64,000 nucleotides of DNA, taken from positions 1 to 64,000 of the forward strand of contig NZ_PVUF01000002.1 in the NCBI RefSeq assembly GCF_003003215.1, written 5' to 3'. The stretch is from Tritonibacter scottomollicae. GTDB taxonomy: Bacteria; Pseudomonadota; Alphaproteobacteria; Rhodobacterales; Rhodobacteraceae. Each line of letters opens with the position of its first letter. Positions within the stretch are counted from its first letter, which is position 1. Below, in pieces: positions 8,345-18,940 of the stretch. The notes under the pieces are model-generated. The model saw only the letters and a list, made by a program, of their open reading frames with translations. It had not been told where the DNA came from and ran no database searches. A program made the position numbers and the translations under genes.

Positions 8345-8786
8345 ATGGTTAGATCAGGCACACGCCAAAGCCCACACCCTCCCGCTACCGCCCGACGAAC
8401 TGGTCAATACCGCTAGCCCAGACAGTGCTTATGACATGCGGCGGTGTCATGGCGCGGTCATTGAACGAGGCGCGAACGGCATCATACCTATCCGCCGCAA
8501 CGGTCGCGCCTGGGAGGCTCACCGCCCCGCGGCCATTGCGCGAAACGAGATCCTCTACGCAACGCGGAACCTAACCCGGCGCTCTGGAAGAAGTGCGCGA
8601 TACCATGTCCGCGGTCGGATCGAGGCCGTGATGAACTGCCTCAAGCGCTTTGGGGAACTGATCGTGCCACAAGACCCCGACCGCCATGCCGCCGAAATCA
8701 ATATCCGCATCGCGATAATTAACCCCGCCTCGGCCTTCGCTAGGGCAGAGATCAAAGGGTACCCCCCCATTTTTGATGGGGCTTAG
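8345..8786 (+). pseudogene. Decayed IS5-type transposase C-terminus, copy 2
   Basis: A frame open from about 8346 to the stop at 8786 contains GANGIIPIRRNGRAWE, AIARNEILYATRNL, YHVRGRIEAVMNCLKRFGE and DPDRHAAEINIRIAI. It shows the same C-terminal pattern as copy 1 and as IS5-group transposases. The N-terminal two thirds of the enzyme are missing: a stop lies just upstream of 8346. The two copies lie in tandem in the same direction, which suggests either two insertions of related elements or a duplication followed by decay. Confidence 0.7.
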
Positions 8787-8829
8787 CCGTAAAACTCAGG
8801 CGAGAAAGGGCACATTTACCCTCAAACCT

Positions 8830-9265
8830 GGCTTGCGCCACAACGCCTATTGAGCCTGCCAGTCTCTGTCACCGACTGCCCAGAGTCGCGATCAGAACCT
8901 TGCGGGTAGGAACAGCCGGCAGGCAGATCGCATCCTGGGCCTTCAATACTTGCAATTGGCTTGGGTGCGCTGGCCGCTCCTTGCGGAGCGACCTCTCTGA
9001 ACTGGCTCAAATGCCCTCGAAGATCATTTAGGGCCTGAGTCCGCGGCCAGTTTAGTAGCTCGCACAGGCGAAACACCATCGTCGCACCGTGGGTCTCTTC
9101 GTGTCTCTTCGATTTTCACAGGTAGGGAGCTGACAGAAAAACTCTAGCATCTGAGCGCGCCGCAACTTCTTGCGCAGGACCGCACGACCTGAGGCGTCCA
9201 CAGCGTGCGCCTGCCTGGAACACGTTCTTCGCCAGGCGGAACCCGGTTGTGACAATCTCCGACAT
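8830..9265 (-). pseudogene. Decayed IS110-family transposase N-terminal half
   Basis: From an ATG at 9265 the minus strand reads MSEIVTTGFRLAKNVFQ, the typical IS110 start (usually M-x-x-x-x-x-x-G-L-D-L-A-K-x-x-F-Q, where the conserved D is here R). After a frameshift it reads AVDASGRAVLRKKLRRAQML. Further on (about 9079-8900) it reads RTQALNDLRGHLSQFREVAP, which fits the middle of IS110 DEDD transposases. The segment between is missing and the C-terminal Ser domain is absent. It is non-functional by frameshift, internal deletion and loss of a catalytic Asp. Confidence 0.7.
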
Positions 9266-9359
9266 GACCGCTCTCCTGCGTGGATCATCGCAAACCCACC
9301 TTGGCATACTGATGCAGTCGGAGGCGGTCACATCATCAAGGCATACTTCCTGAGATGTT

Positions 9360-11777
<2,418 letters not shown>

Positions 11778-11862
11778 TCACGTGATCCTATTTTTACTTT
11801 CGGATTTTATACGCGCTCCAAGGGGGGATGTCACGCGCAAGCCCCCTTTTTTCTTGGCAGAA

Positions 11863-12456
11863 TCATGCTGCGCGCGCCCCAAGTTCAGCTGATTTTTCAC
11901 ACCATGCTTTGACCTGTGACTCCGCCGGATGTGACGCTGGTGCAAAAGAGGTGAAACGGGTTGGCTTGATGCCCACAAAACCAAGGATTTGCCGCGACAG
12001 GATCTTCTTGATCGCGTTCCCGTAGAACAGTTTCAGGAAGATCGACGGCGTATCCGACGTCATCAGAACGCGCGCCGTTTTTCCGGTCAGCATCGGCGCG
12101 GGCAACCCAAGCGCAGAGGTGTTGCGCGTGTCGAAGGTGCGGCCCGGCAATAATGCGCGATCAAAAGCCCCCTTGAGCTTGGCGGGCATCGCACCCCACC
12201 ACAGCGGCGTTGTGAGCACCACATGCTCCGCCCACTCCAAATCGCCGACGAATGCCTCCAGATCCGCTTCCAGAGGCTTGGCGTTATGATAGCCACCCAG
12301 CCCGTAGTCCATGTCGAACTGCATCGCCGAAAGGTCGTGGTATCGAACCTCGTGACCGGCATTTATCGCCGAGTCCCGATAGGCTTCGGCAAGGGTCTTG
12401 TTGAGGGATGTTTGGCCGGGATGACCGTTCAGGATGATGATCTTTCGCGTGGACAT
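11863..12456 (-). CDS. NAD(P)H-dependent quinone reductase / flavodoxin-fold oxidoreductase
   Basis: The 197-residue protein is of the NQO1/MdaB/YabF flavodoxin-like type. It has an N-terminal beta strand and FMN/FAD phosphate loop (IIILNGHPGQTSLNKTLAEA), the P-L-W-W-G-A-M-P-A-K-L-K-G-x-x-D motif that contacts the flavin ring and pairs subunits, and a downstream LTGKTARVLMTSD strand. It probably reduces quinones by two electrons in the cytoplasm. ATG 12456 fits the family start better than an in-frame ATG at 12492, which would begin inside the regulatory region. It diverges from a TetR gene, and the three palindromes between them suggest direct repression by that regulator. Confidence 0.85.
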   Translation of the reverse strand: MSTRKIIILNGHPGQTSLNKTLAEAYRDSAINAGHEVRYHDLSAMQFDMDYGLGGYHNAKPLEADLEAFVGDLEWAEHVVLTTPLWWGAMPAKLKGAFDRALLPGRTFDTRNTSALGLPAPMLTGKTARVLMTSDTPSIFLKLFYGNAIKKILSRQILGFVGIKPTRFTSFAPASHPAESQVKAWCEKSAELGARAA

Positions 12457-12479
12457 GACAGGCTCCGCTCTGCTAATTG

Positions 12480-12557
12480 TGACCGCGGTCAATTTGCCGC
12501 TGCCTCGTCAATGTCCACAAAAGTGACCATGGTCAACTTATAAATTGACCGCGGTCA
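12480..12557. promoter_or_regulatory. Three palindromic operators between the quinone reductase and TetR genes
   Basis: Three copies of the perfect 12-base palindrome pattern TGACCNNGGTCA lie in the 129-base divergent intergenic region. They are at 12480-12491 (central CG... GC), 12524-12535 (central AT) and 12546-12557 (identical to the first). Start-to-start distances are 44 and 22 bases, multiples close to two helical turns, so bound dimers would lie on one face of the DNA. The rightmost copy overlaps a TTGACC that could be a -35 element for the TetR gene. These are the expected operators of the adjacent TetR protein. Confidence 0.8.
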
Positions 12558-12585
12558 TATTTTTCTTATCGGAGGTTTCGACCCA

Positions 12586-13173
12586 ATGCCACGCGCCCCG
12601 CAGAAACGTCGTTTGGAAACAAGGGCCAAGCTGCTGTCTGTCGCCGAGGAGATCATCGACACACAGGGCTGTTCTGCGCTGCGCGTGGAAGACGTGGTGG
12701 AGAAAGCCGGCGTCGCCAAAGGCACGTTCTTCTCGCATTTCGGCGACAAGGACGGGCTGCTGACGGTGATTCTCGGCGCTCGGGTGATGGGTTTTCTCGA
12801 CGAGATGGAGGCCGCACCCAGGCCGCAGAGCCCCGCCGAGATCGCCGACCGGCTCACGCCGCTTTTGAACTTCGTGGCGCAAGATCGGGTGATCTTCGAC
12901 CTGCTGTTGCGCTATTCGGGCACCACCGGGGCAGAGGTGGACGAGGTCATCACCCAAGGCTTCATCCGCCAGATCACTATGTTTGCTGGCTGGATCAGCG
13001 CCCTGCAGGCCGAGGGGACCCTGCGCGCCGACACGGCCCCTGCGCTGCTGGCAGAGGGTGTACAGGCCTTCCTGAACCATGTGCTCGCCATCGGCTTTTG
13101 CATGGAACACGCAGACAAGAGGCCACCGGCAGAGGCGATCCTGCCTTACCTGGAACGCTGGCTGGTCAGGTGA
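12586..13173 (+). CDS. TetR-family transcriptional regulator
   Basis: The 195-residue protein has a typical TetR N-terminal helix-turn-helix (residues about 8-55: RAKLLSVAEEIIDTQG then VVEKAGVAKGTFFSHFGDKDGLL) and a helical ligand-binding C-terminal domain of unknown specificity. It likely represses itself and the divergent quinone reductase through the three TGACCNNGGTCA sites, being released by an electrophile or quinone. That inducer class is a guess from the neighbour. The ATG follows GGAGG (12571-12575) at normal spacing. Confidence 0.92.
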   Translation: MPRAPQKRRLETRAKLLSVAEEIIDTQGCSALRVEDVVEKAGVAKGTFFSHFGDKDGLLTVILGARVMGFLDEMEAAPRPQSPAEIADRLTPLLNFVAQDRVIFDLLLRYSGTTGAEVDEVITQGFIRQITMFAGWISALQAEGTLRADTAPALLAEGVQAFLNHVLAIGFCMEHADKRPPAEAILPYLERWLVR

Positions 13174-13786
13174 AGGGGATGATGGCCGCGACAGCGATCA
13201 GCAAATAGCCTGCGCCAAGGTTCATCCGCCTGAGTGCCGTGGGCGATGACAGCAACATCCGCACCCGCCCGACAAAGCCCGCGAGGATAATGTTGCCCAG
13301 CATCGGCACCACCATCGAAACCACGATGATCGCCGCGATGTCCTGCGCGTTCACCGCAGAAAGATCAAAGAACCCGGGCAGGATGCCCATGTAGAACAGC
13401 GCTGCCTTGGGATTGCCGAGGATCACGATGACCCCGGCCACAAATCCTGCCCAATGGCCAGGCCGGGTCAACCGGCTGTTGGTGCTGATCGGCTGGCCCG
13501 CGCTGCGGATCGTCGCAACCCCCATCACCAGAAACACCAGTACCGCCACGCCCTTCAGCACCAGCGCAATCTGGGCCGAGGCGGCGGTGATCCATCCAAC
13601 CCCGAGGATCGCCACCAGCGGCCAGACAGCATCCCCGACCGAGACCCCGATCGCCAGTGGCCAGCCAGCGTGAAAGCCCCCTACCATCGCCCGCGCCACC
13701 AGCGCCAGCCAGACCGGTCCGGGGGTGAGGAACAGCACAAATACAGCACCCGCGTAGATCGCGAGATCCCAGGGGGTCAATGTCAT
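13166..13786 (-). CDS. LysE-family amino-acid exporter
   Basis: This is a 206-residue integral membrane protein with about six hydrophobic segments. The N-terminus F-L-T-P-G-P-V-W and the conserved G-N-P-K-A-A-L-F-Y motif are characteristic of the LysE/RhtB translocator superfamily. It should export an amino acid or related compound; the substrate cannot be told. ATG 13786 overlaps the recF stop by four bases (ATGA), so it is translated from the recF message. It also overlaps the 3' end of the convergent TetR gene by eight bases (13166-13173). Confidence 0.88.
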   Translation of the reverse strand: MTLTPWDLAIYAGAVFVLFLTPGPVWLALVARAMVGGFHAGWPLAIGVSVGDAVWPLVAILGVGWITAASAQIALVLKGVAVLVFLVMGVATIRSAGQPISTNSRLTRPGHWAGFVAGVIVILGNPKAALFYMGILPGFFDLSAVNAQDIAAIIVVSMVVPMLGNIILAGFVGRVRMLLSSPTALRRMNLGAGYLLIAVAAIIPFT

Positions 13787-14880
13787 GTCTGGCTCACTTC
13801 GCTTATACCAGTCCTGTCGGTTACAGTCAGATGCTGCGCCCGGTCGCCAAGCTCTGCAAACAACTCCGGCCCGGTGCCAGTCATCCAGGCCTGGGTGCCC
13901 AGGGCGCAAATCTCGTCATAAAGCGCGCCGCGACGCCCCGCATCCAGATGCGCGGCGACCTCATCCAACAGCAGGATCGGTGCCGCCCCCTCCTCTGCCT
14001 GCAACGCGCGCGCATTGGCGAGGATCAGCGATACCAGCAGCGCCTTCTGCTCGCCGGTGGAACACTCCTTTGCTGGTAGATTTTTGGCGGCGTAGGTGCC
14101 CAATAGATCACTGCGGTGCGGCCCCACCAGGGTGCGCCCGGCGGCCAGATCACGGGCGCGCCCGTCCGCAAGTGCGGCGTGCAGATCGGCGGCATTTCCG
14201 GGCATTTCGCCCTCGGCCTGAACAAGCTGCAGATCCGCTATCGGAAAGGCGGTCTCGGCCTCGGCCTGTGCCGCCGCAAGCCGTGCCACCGATGCCACGC
14301 GGGTGGCGTGGATGCGGTGGCCGGCCTCTGCCATCTGCCCTTCCAACACCCGATACCAACCGGCGTCGCGAACATTGTCCTTCAGCAGCCGGTTACGCTC
14401 CCGCATCGCCTTTTCATAGGTCAATGTCGCCTCGGCATGATCGGGGTCGAAGCTGAGCGCGATCCGGTCCAGAAACCGCCGCCGCCCCTCAGCGCCCTCG
14501 ATCCACAGCCGGTCCATCGCAGGCACCAGCCACACCACTCGGGCGATGCGACCCAGTGCCACCTGACTGGCGCTTTTGTTGTCGATCTTCACCTGCCGGG
14601 CATTGCCGCCCTCAGAGGAAGTCTCCACCTCGTAGGCCTGTCGGGTGGTCTGCAAGACTCCGCGCAGCTTCCAACCGAGCGCCTCGGGCTGACGCGCCAT
14701 GTCGGCAGCCGAAGCCCGCCGCAATCCGCGTCCCGGAGAAAACAGCGACACCGCCTCCAGGATATTGGTCTTGCCAGCGCCATTGTTGCCATGGATGGCC
14801 ACAGGCCGCGCATCCAAATGCAAATCCGCCCGCAAATGCGAGCGGAAGTGAGAGATGAACAGGGAAGTAAGTGCCAGCAC
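13783..14880 (-). CDS. recF: DNA replication and repair protein RecF
   Basis: RecF is an SMC-like ATPase that loads RecA at single-stranded gaps. The 365-residue protein carries the Walker A HGNNGAGKTNILEAVS near residue 30, a signature-like CSTGEQKALL and a Walker B LLLDEVAAHLD. The start is a GTG at 14880, with VLALTSLFISHFRSH giving the usual RecF N-terminus. It lies 65 bases downstream of dnaN in the standard dnaN-recF order and is translationally coupled to a LysE exporter gene at its 3' end, an unusual partner. Confidence 0.96.
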   Translation of the reverse strand: MLALTSLFISHFRSHLRADLHLDARPVAIHGNNGAGKTNILEAVSLFSPGRGLRRASAADMARQPEALGWKLRGVLQTTRQAYEVETSSEGGNARQVKIDNKSASQVALGRIARVVWLVPAMDRLWIEGAEGRRRFLDRIALSFDPDHAEATLTYEKAMRERNRLLKDNVRDAGWYRVLEGQMAEAGHRIHATRVASVARLAAAQAEAETAFPIADLQLVQAEGEMPGNAADLHAALADGRARDLAAGRTLVGPHRSDLLGTYAAKNLPAKECSTGEQKALLVSLILANARALQAEEGAAPILLLDEVAAHLDAGRRGALYDEICALGTQAWMTGTGPELFAELGDRAQHLTVTDRTGISEVSQT

Positions 14881-14945
14881 GGGCCTTCATCTTTCCAGAA
14901 ATACCTCCGCCGGAGGCCGGGCCGAAAGGCCCGCTCCAACAGGGG
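14881..14945. repeat. Short structured intergenic sequence between dnaN and recF
   Basis: The gap holds a palindrome CCTCCGCCGGAGG and next to it the hairpin GGGCCGAAAGGCCC with a GNRA-type loop, preceded by ATCTTTCCAGAAATA. Sequences of this kind (TTTCCAGAAATA followed by CCGCCGGAGG) are, as far as I recall, dispersed in Rhodobacteraceae genomes between genes. It may attenuate or stabilise the dnaN-recF message. Only this copy is in the window. Confidence 0.45.
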
Positions 14946-16067
14946 TCAGACGCGCATCGGCATGACCACGTAGACCGCGCTCTCGTCGCTGCCTTCGCGC
15001 ATCAGGGTCGGATCGCCGGAGGAGTTGAACATGAACACGGCGTTTTCGCGGTCCACCTGATTGGCGATCTCAAGAAGATACTTGGCGTTGAAGCCGATCT
15101 CCAGCCCCTCGTCGTTATAAGCCACTGCCAGCTCTTCTTCGGCGGCACCGCTATCGGGCGCGTTCACCGACAGCACCAGGCGGTCCTCGTCCAGCTGTAG
15201 CTTCACCGCGCGCGAGCGTTCCGATGACACCGTGGCCACCCGGTCCACTGCCTTGGCAAACTCGCTGGCGTCCACTTCCAGCCGCCGGGTGTTGCCCACC
15301 GGAATCACCCGTGTGTAGTCGGGGAAGGTGCCGTCGATGACCTTGGAGGTCAGGGTGATGTTCGGCGTGGCAAAGCGCACCTTGGTCTCTGAAACCGACA
15401 CCGCGATGTCCATCTCGTCATCATCCAGCAGCTTGCGCATCTCGCCCACCGTCTTGCGCGGCACGATCACGCCCGGCATGTCCTCCGCGCCCATCGGCAG
15501 ATCCGCGTCGATGCGGGCCAGCCGGTGACCATCGGTGGCGACGCAGCGCAGCACCTTGCCGCCGCTCTCACCGGTGGACACATGCATGTAGACACCGTTC
15601 AGATAATAGCGCGTCTCCTCGGTGGAGATGGCAAACTTCGACTTGTCGAACAACCGGCGCAGCACGGCAGCGTTGGCGGTGAAATTCGAGTGGTACTCCG
15701 AGGTGGCCATCACCGGAAAATCCTCGCGCGGCAGGGTCGCCAGCGAGAAATTCGACCGGCCGGCCTCTACCGTCAAGCGGCCCGTTGCGGCATCCGCGGT
15801 GAGGGTCACCAGCGCGCCATCGGGCAGCTTGCGGACGATTTCATGCAGAGTGGTGGCGGCGACCGTGGTGGCACCGGCGCGCTCCACCTGAGCGGGGGCC
15901 TTGTCGACCACCTCGATATCCAGGTCGGTGGCGCGGAACATCACGTCGCTGCCCTCTGCCTCGATCAGCACATTTGCCAGGATCGGAATGGTGTTGCGCC
16001 GCTCAACAACCGACTGTGCCTGCGCCACAGCCTTCAGAAGCGTACCGCGCTCAATGCTGATCTTCAT
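14946..16067 (-). CDS. dnaN: DNA polymerase III beta subunit (sliding clamp)
   Basis: The 373-residue DnaN forms the ring-shaped dimer that tethers polymerase III to DNA. The start MKISIERGTLLKAV at 16067, the internal motif SEYHSNFTANAAVLRRLFDK and the C-terminal VVMPMRV ending (the usual hydrophobic M-P-M-R end) are diagnostic. An in-frame upstream extension to 16175 is not conserved in the family and was rejected. It lies downstream of dnaA, separated by a terminator hairpin (16272-16300), so it should have its own promoter in 16068-16270. recF follows. Confidence 0.97.
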   Translation of the reverse strand: MKISIERGTLLKAVAQAQSVVERRNTIPILANVLIEAEGSDVMFRATDLDIEVVDKAPAQVERAGATTVAATTLHEIVRKLPDGALVTLTADAATGRLTVEAGRSNFSLATLPREDFPVMATSEYHSNFTANAAVLRRLFDKSKFAISTEETRYYLNGVYMHVSTGESGGKVLRCVATDGHRLARIDADLPMGAEDMPGVIVPRKTVGEMRKLLDDDEMDIAVSVSETKVRFATPNITLTSKVIDGTFPDYTRVIPVGNTRRLEVDASEFAKAVDRVATVSSERSRAVKLQLDEDRLVLSVNAPDSGAAEEELAVAYNDEGLEIGFNAKYLLEIANQVDRENAVFMFNSSGDPTLMREGSDESAVYVVMPMRV

Positions 16068-16271
16068 ATCCCTCATTCCTCTTTGGCTGGCAGTCTTGGA
16101 AAGGCAGTGGTTGGACCGGACCGGCAGATTAACGCCCCCACCCTTCAACACAAGGTTTTTTATTGATTTCTCCAAGGGATTGGAGGGGCCGTCAAGGGCT
16201 GAGCGCCGTGCCCGCGCTCAAAGACAAAAAACATTTCCGGTTGCGTCTGATTTGCCGCGCCCCAAACAAAA

Positions 16272-16300
16272 ACCGGCCCCGGTGGGCACCCGGGGCCGGT
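16272..16300 (-). terminator. Intrinsic terminator of dnaA
   Basis: A perfect 11-bp GC-rich stem (ACCGGCCCCGG / CCGGGGCCGGT) with a seven-base loop is followed, in the dnaA direction, by TTTTTGTTTGG. It starts 51 bases beyond the dnaA stop and separates dnaA from dnaN. Confidence 0.8.
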
Positions 16301-16351
16301 AAAGATCGGCAGATGAATTTGAGGCGCCACCTGCCTGTTTTCTTTTTGGCG

Positions 16352-17767
16352 CTACGCCTCCAAAGAGCGGCGCAGCATTTCCACGTCTTCGGCGATCTGG
16401 CCGTCGATTGTTTTCAGCTCTTCGATGCGGCGCACCCCATGCATGACGGTGGTGTGGTCGCGCCCGCCAAAGCGGCGTCCGATTTCCGGCAGGCTGCGGC
16501 TGGTCAGCTGCTTGCAGAGATACATCGCCACCTGACGCGGCCGCGCATAGGAGCGCAGGCGCTTGGGGCCGATGATGTCGGACATGCGGATGTTGTAGTA
16601 TTCCGACACCTTGCGCTGGATCTCCTCGACGGTGATCTTGCGCTCGGAGGCGCGCAGCACATCCGCCAGACAGTCCTGGGTGAGATCCATGTCGATCTCA
16701 CGTCCCACGAGCGAGGCGAAGGCGAACAGACGGGTCAGCGCGCCCTCAAGCACCCGCACATTGGTCGAGATCCGATGCGCCAGCAGCTCCAACACACCAT
16801 CTGCGATCTGCAGATCCGGGTAGTTCTTGCGGTTCTGCTCCACCTTGGTCTGCAGGATGCCCAGACGCAGCTCGTAATCGGTCGGATGCAGGTCCACCAC
16901 CAGGCCACACTGCAGGCGGGATTTCACACGGTCCTCGAGATCCTTGATCTCGCCCGGCGCGCGGTCGGCAGAGATGATGATCTGCTTGTTCTGATCCACC
17001 AGCGCGTTGAAGGTGTGGAAGAACTCCTCTTGTGTGGAATCCTTGCCGGCAATGAACTGCACGTCATCGACCATCAGCACATCGACGGAGCGGAACAGAT
17101 GCTTGAAATCCATCATCTTGCGTTCGCGCAGCGCCTGCACGAAGCGATACATGAACTGTTCTGCCGACAGATACAGCACGTTCAGCTGTGGGTCGCGTTC
17201 TTTCAGCTCCCAGGCGATAGCGTGCATCAGGTGCGTCTTGCCCAGCCCCACGCCACCATACAGCACCAGCGGGTTGAAGGTCACGGGGCCGCCCTCGGCC
17301 ACGCGACGCGCGGCAGCATGAGCCAACTCGTTGGGCTTACCCACAACAAAGCTGTCAAAGGTAAACCGCGAATCCAGCGGAGCCGCTTGCAGCTCTTCCA
17401 GCGGAGACTTCGCTGAGGCGACGGCGTCCCGCACGGCAGGCTGCTCCGAAACGGCATTCTGCGTTGAGGCCATCGGTGCCTCGATCGCTTCGGATACCGT
17501 CGGCTGTACCGGACGAGTCGGGGAATTCGCGGCGACCTTGAAGGCCAAACGCTGAACCGGTTCACCCGACAGGTTAAATTCATGCAGGATCAGATCCGCA
17601 AAGTTCTGGCTAACATAGTTGCCCATGAAATTTGTGGGCACCTGAAACGTAGCCACCCCACCGGAGACCTGCTCCAGTTCAAGCGGCTCAATCCATGTCG
17701 TAAAGTTGTTCTGTCCCACCGTCTTTAGCAAACGTTTTCTTAGTAGACCCCATGTGTCGTCTGTCAT
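16352..17767 (-). CDS. dnaA: Chromosomal replication initiator DnaA
   Basis: DnaA binds DnaA boxes at oriC and melts the origin. The 471-residue protein has N-terminal domain I (WGLLRKRLLKTVGQNNFTTW), a variable Ala/Pro/Ser-rich linker (about 90-150), and an AAA+ domain with Walker A YGGVGLGKTHL and Walker B VLMVDDVQF. Domain IV has the DnaA signature GGRDHTTVMHGVRRIEEL. ATG 17767 was chosen because homologous sequence starts there; the longer open frame upstream (to 18166) is non-coding leader. It is transcribed away from rpsT. Confidence 0.98.
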   Translation of the reverse strand: MTDDTWGLLRKRLLKTVGQNNFTTWIEPLELEQVSGGVATFQVPTNFMGNYVSQNFADLILHEFNLSGEPVQRLAFKVAANSPTRPVQPTVSEAIEAPMASTQNAVSEQPAVRDAVASAKSPLEELQAAPLDSRFTFDSFVVGKPNELAHAAARRVAEGGPVTFNPLVLYGGVGLGKTHLMHAIAWELKERDPQLNVLYLSAEQFMYRFVQALRERKMMDFKHLFRSVDVLMVDDVQFIAGKDSTQEEFFHTFNALVDQNKQIIISADRAPGEIKDLEDRVKSRLQCGLVVDLHPTDYELRLGILQTKVEQNRKNYPDLQIADGVLELLAHRISTNVRVLEGALTRLFAFASLVGREIDMDLTQDCLADVLRASERKITVEEIQRKVSEYYNIRMSDIIGPKRLRSYARPRQVAMYLCKQLTSRSLPEIGRRFGGRDHTTVMHGVRRIEELKTIDGQIAEDVEMLRRSLEA

Positions 17768-18262
17768 GCTGCGCCTCACGCATCCTATGTTATGGCCAAT
17801 TGTAACGGCCTTTCGTATCGTCCCAATCCGCTTGCCACTAATGCGGCAACCAGAAGCGATCGGGCACAAAAAGAGCGCTGCCAGCCTGCAAGCAAGCTGA
17901 CATTCACGTGTTTCGAAAACCGAAAACAACGTCAAAAGCGCGCGACACCACACAAACGTCCGCGACGCAAAAAAACGCTCAACCCTTAGATCGCTGAAGT
18001 AGGACAGATGCCTAAACACAGTGCTCAGCGCAGTGCGCCAATATATCACTGTCCCGGTGCCACGCGCAGCGCGCAGATCACCGGCCATGACAACTCTAAT
18101 GCCCGTTAGAGTTGCCGCGAGCAGCCTGTCCCCCCAGCGAATGAATCGCTGTAACAGTGGTAGCAATTTCGGGCAGGGAGCGGCAACGAAACTATGATGT
18201 TGACTCCGGCTTCGGTAGCAAAGAATCCCCGAGACTCATCAGAAGTGACCGAAATCCCTAAG
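17768..18262. other. dnaA-rpsT intergenic region, no clear oriC
   Basis: This roughly 500-base stretch upstream of dnaA is free of genes. I looked for DnaA boxes (TTATCCACA and its complement) on both strands and saw none that match well, and no strongly AT-rich unwinding element. It has an A-rich patch (about 17910-17985) that is likely dnaA promoter/leader. A short palindrome at about 18091-18114 (AACTCTAA..TTAGAGTT) may be regulatory. oriC could still be here with diverged boxes, or elsewhere on the chromosome. Confidence 0.4.
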
Positions 18263-18263
18263 A

Positions 18264-18288
18264 CAAAAAAACACCGCCATAGGCGGTG
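18264..18288 (-). terminator. Intrinsic terminator of rpsT
   Basis: A CACCGCC/GGCGGTG stem with a three-base loop is followed in the rpsT direction by seven T residues. The other strand also has a short T run (CTTTTTAG), so it may work in both directions. It starts about 80 bases after the rpsT stop. Confidence 0.85.
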
Positions 18289-18367
18289 CTTTTTAGTATT
18301 GAAATCTAGAAAACCACCGAGTCCTGCGGCGCCCTAGAATCGTCTGTTCGCAAGTGCGAGTCGAGCC

Positions 18368-18631
18368 TTAGCCCAGGGCCTTCACACGCGCGGACAGACG
18401 GGAAATCTTACGGGATGCGGTGTTCTTGTGGTAGACGCCTTTGGTCACACCACGCATCAGCTCGGGCTGTGCCGCACGCAGGGCTGCGGTTGCAGCTTCC
18501 TTGTCACCGGATGCCAGTGCTTCTTCGACTTTACGCAGGTAGGTACGGATGCGCGAACGACGAGCTTTGTTAACAGCAAAGCGCTTTTCGTTCTGACGTG
18601 CGCGCTTCTTTGCCTGAGGTGTATTTGCCAT
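18368..18631 (-). CDS. rpsT: 30S ribosomal protein S20
   Basis: The 87-residue basic protein has the full S20 sequence: [17 protein letters not shown], then [15 protein letters not shown], and the C-terminal G-V[13 protein letters not shown]. It binds 16S rRNA early in small-subunit assembly. The gene is monocistronic, with an AT-containing promoter region upstream (18632-18720) and a terminator downstream. The rpsT-dnaA neighbourhood is common in Rhodobacterales. Confidence 0.98.
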   Translation of the reverse strand: MANTPQAKKRARQNEKRFAVNKARRSRIRTYLRKVEEALASGDKEAATAALRAAQPELMRGVTKGVYHKNTASRKISRLSARVKALG

Positions 18632-18825
18632 GGTGTGCTGACCTTATCTTCGAGTTCGTAGTGTACAATAATGGCGAATGCCAGCCGAACCCGGATCAAG
18701 TCACCGGTCGTGATTCTAGCCAGAGCGGGCTGCACGCGCATGTATGACGGCGGTTCCTAATGGATTTCCTGTACAAGCGCAAGCAAGCAATGCGCCCCCG
18801 CCTCGGAGACGGTGTGGCCAAAGAA
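18632..18825. other. rpsT upstream region
   Basis: The gene-free span between the ech terminator and rpsT should hold the rpsT promoter. I see no protein-coding frame. A basic 85- to 124-codon frame on the plus strand has no family resemblance and was rejected. Confidence 0.4.
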
Positions 18826-18850
18826 AAAGCGGGCACATCATGCCCGCTTT
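18826..18850 (-). terminator. Intrinsic terminator of the enoyl-CoA hydratase gene
   Basis: A ten-bp stem AAAGCGGGCA / TGCCCGCTTT with a five-base loop continues in the minus direction into a T-rich tract (TTTTTCTTTGG). It lies about 90 bases beyond the stop of the gene. Confidence 0.8.
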
Positions 18851-18940
18851 GTATCACTGTATCTCTTCGACAGCTACCGGACCTCAGAGCCGACCAGAGG
18901 CTCCGCACGTCTTGGCAGGTGGCTCGCCCTCAAATCCCGA

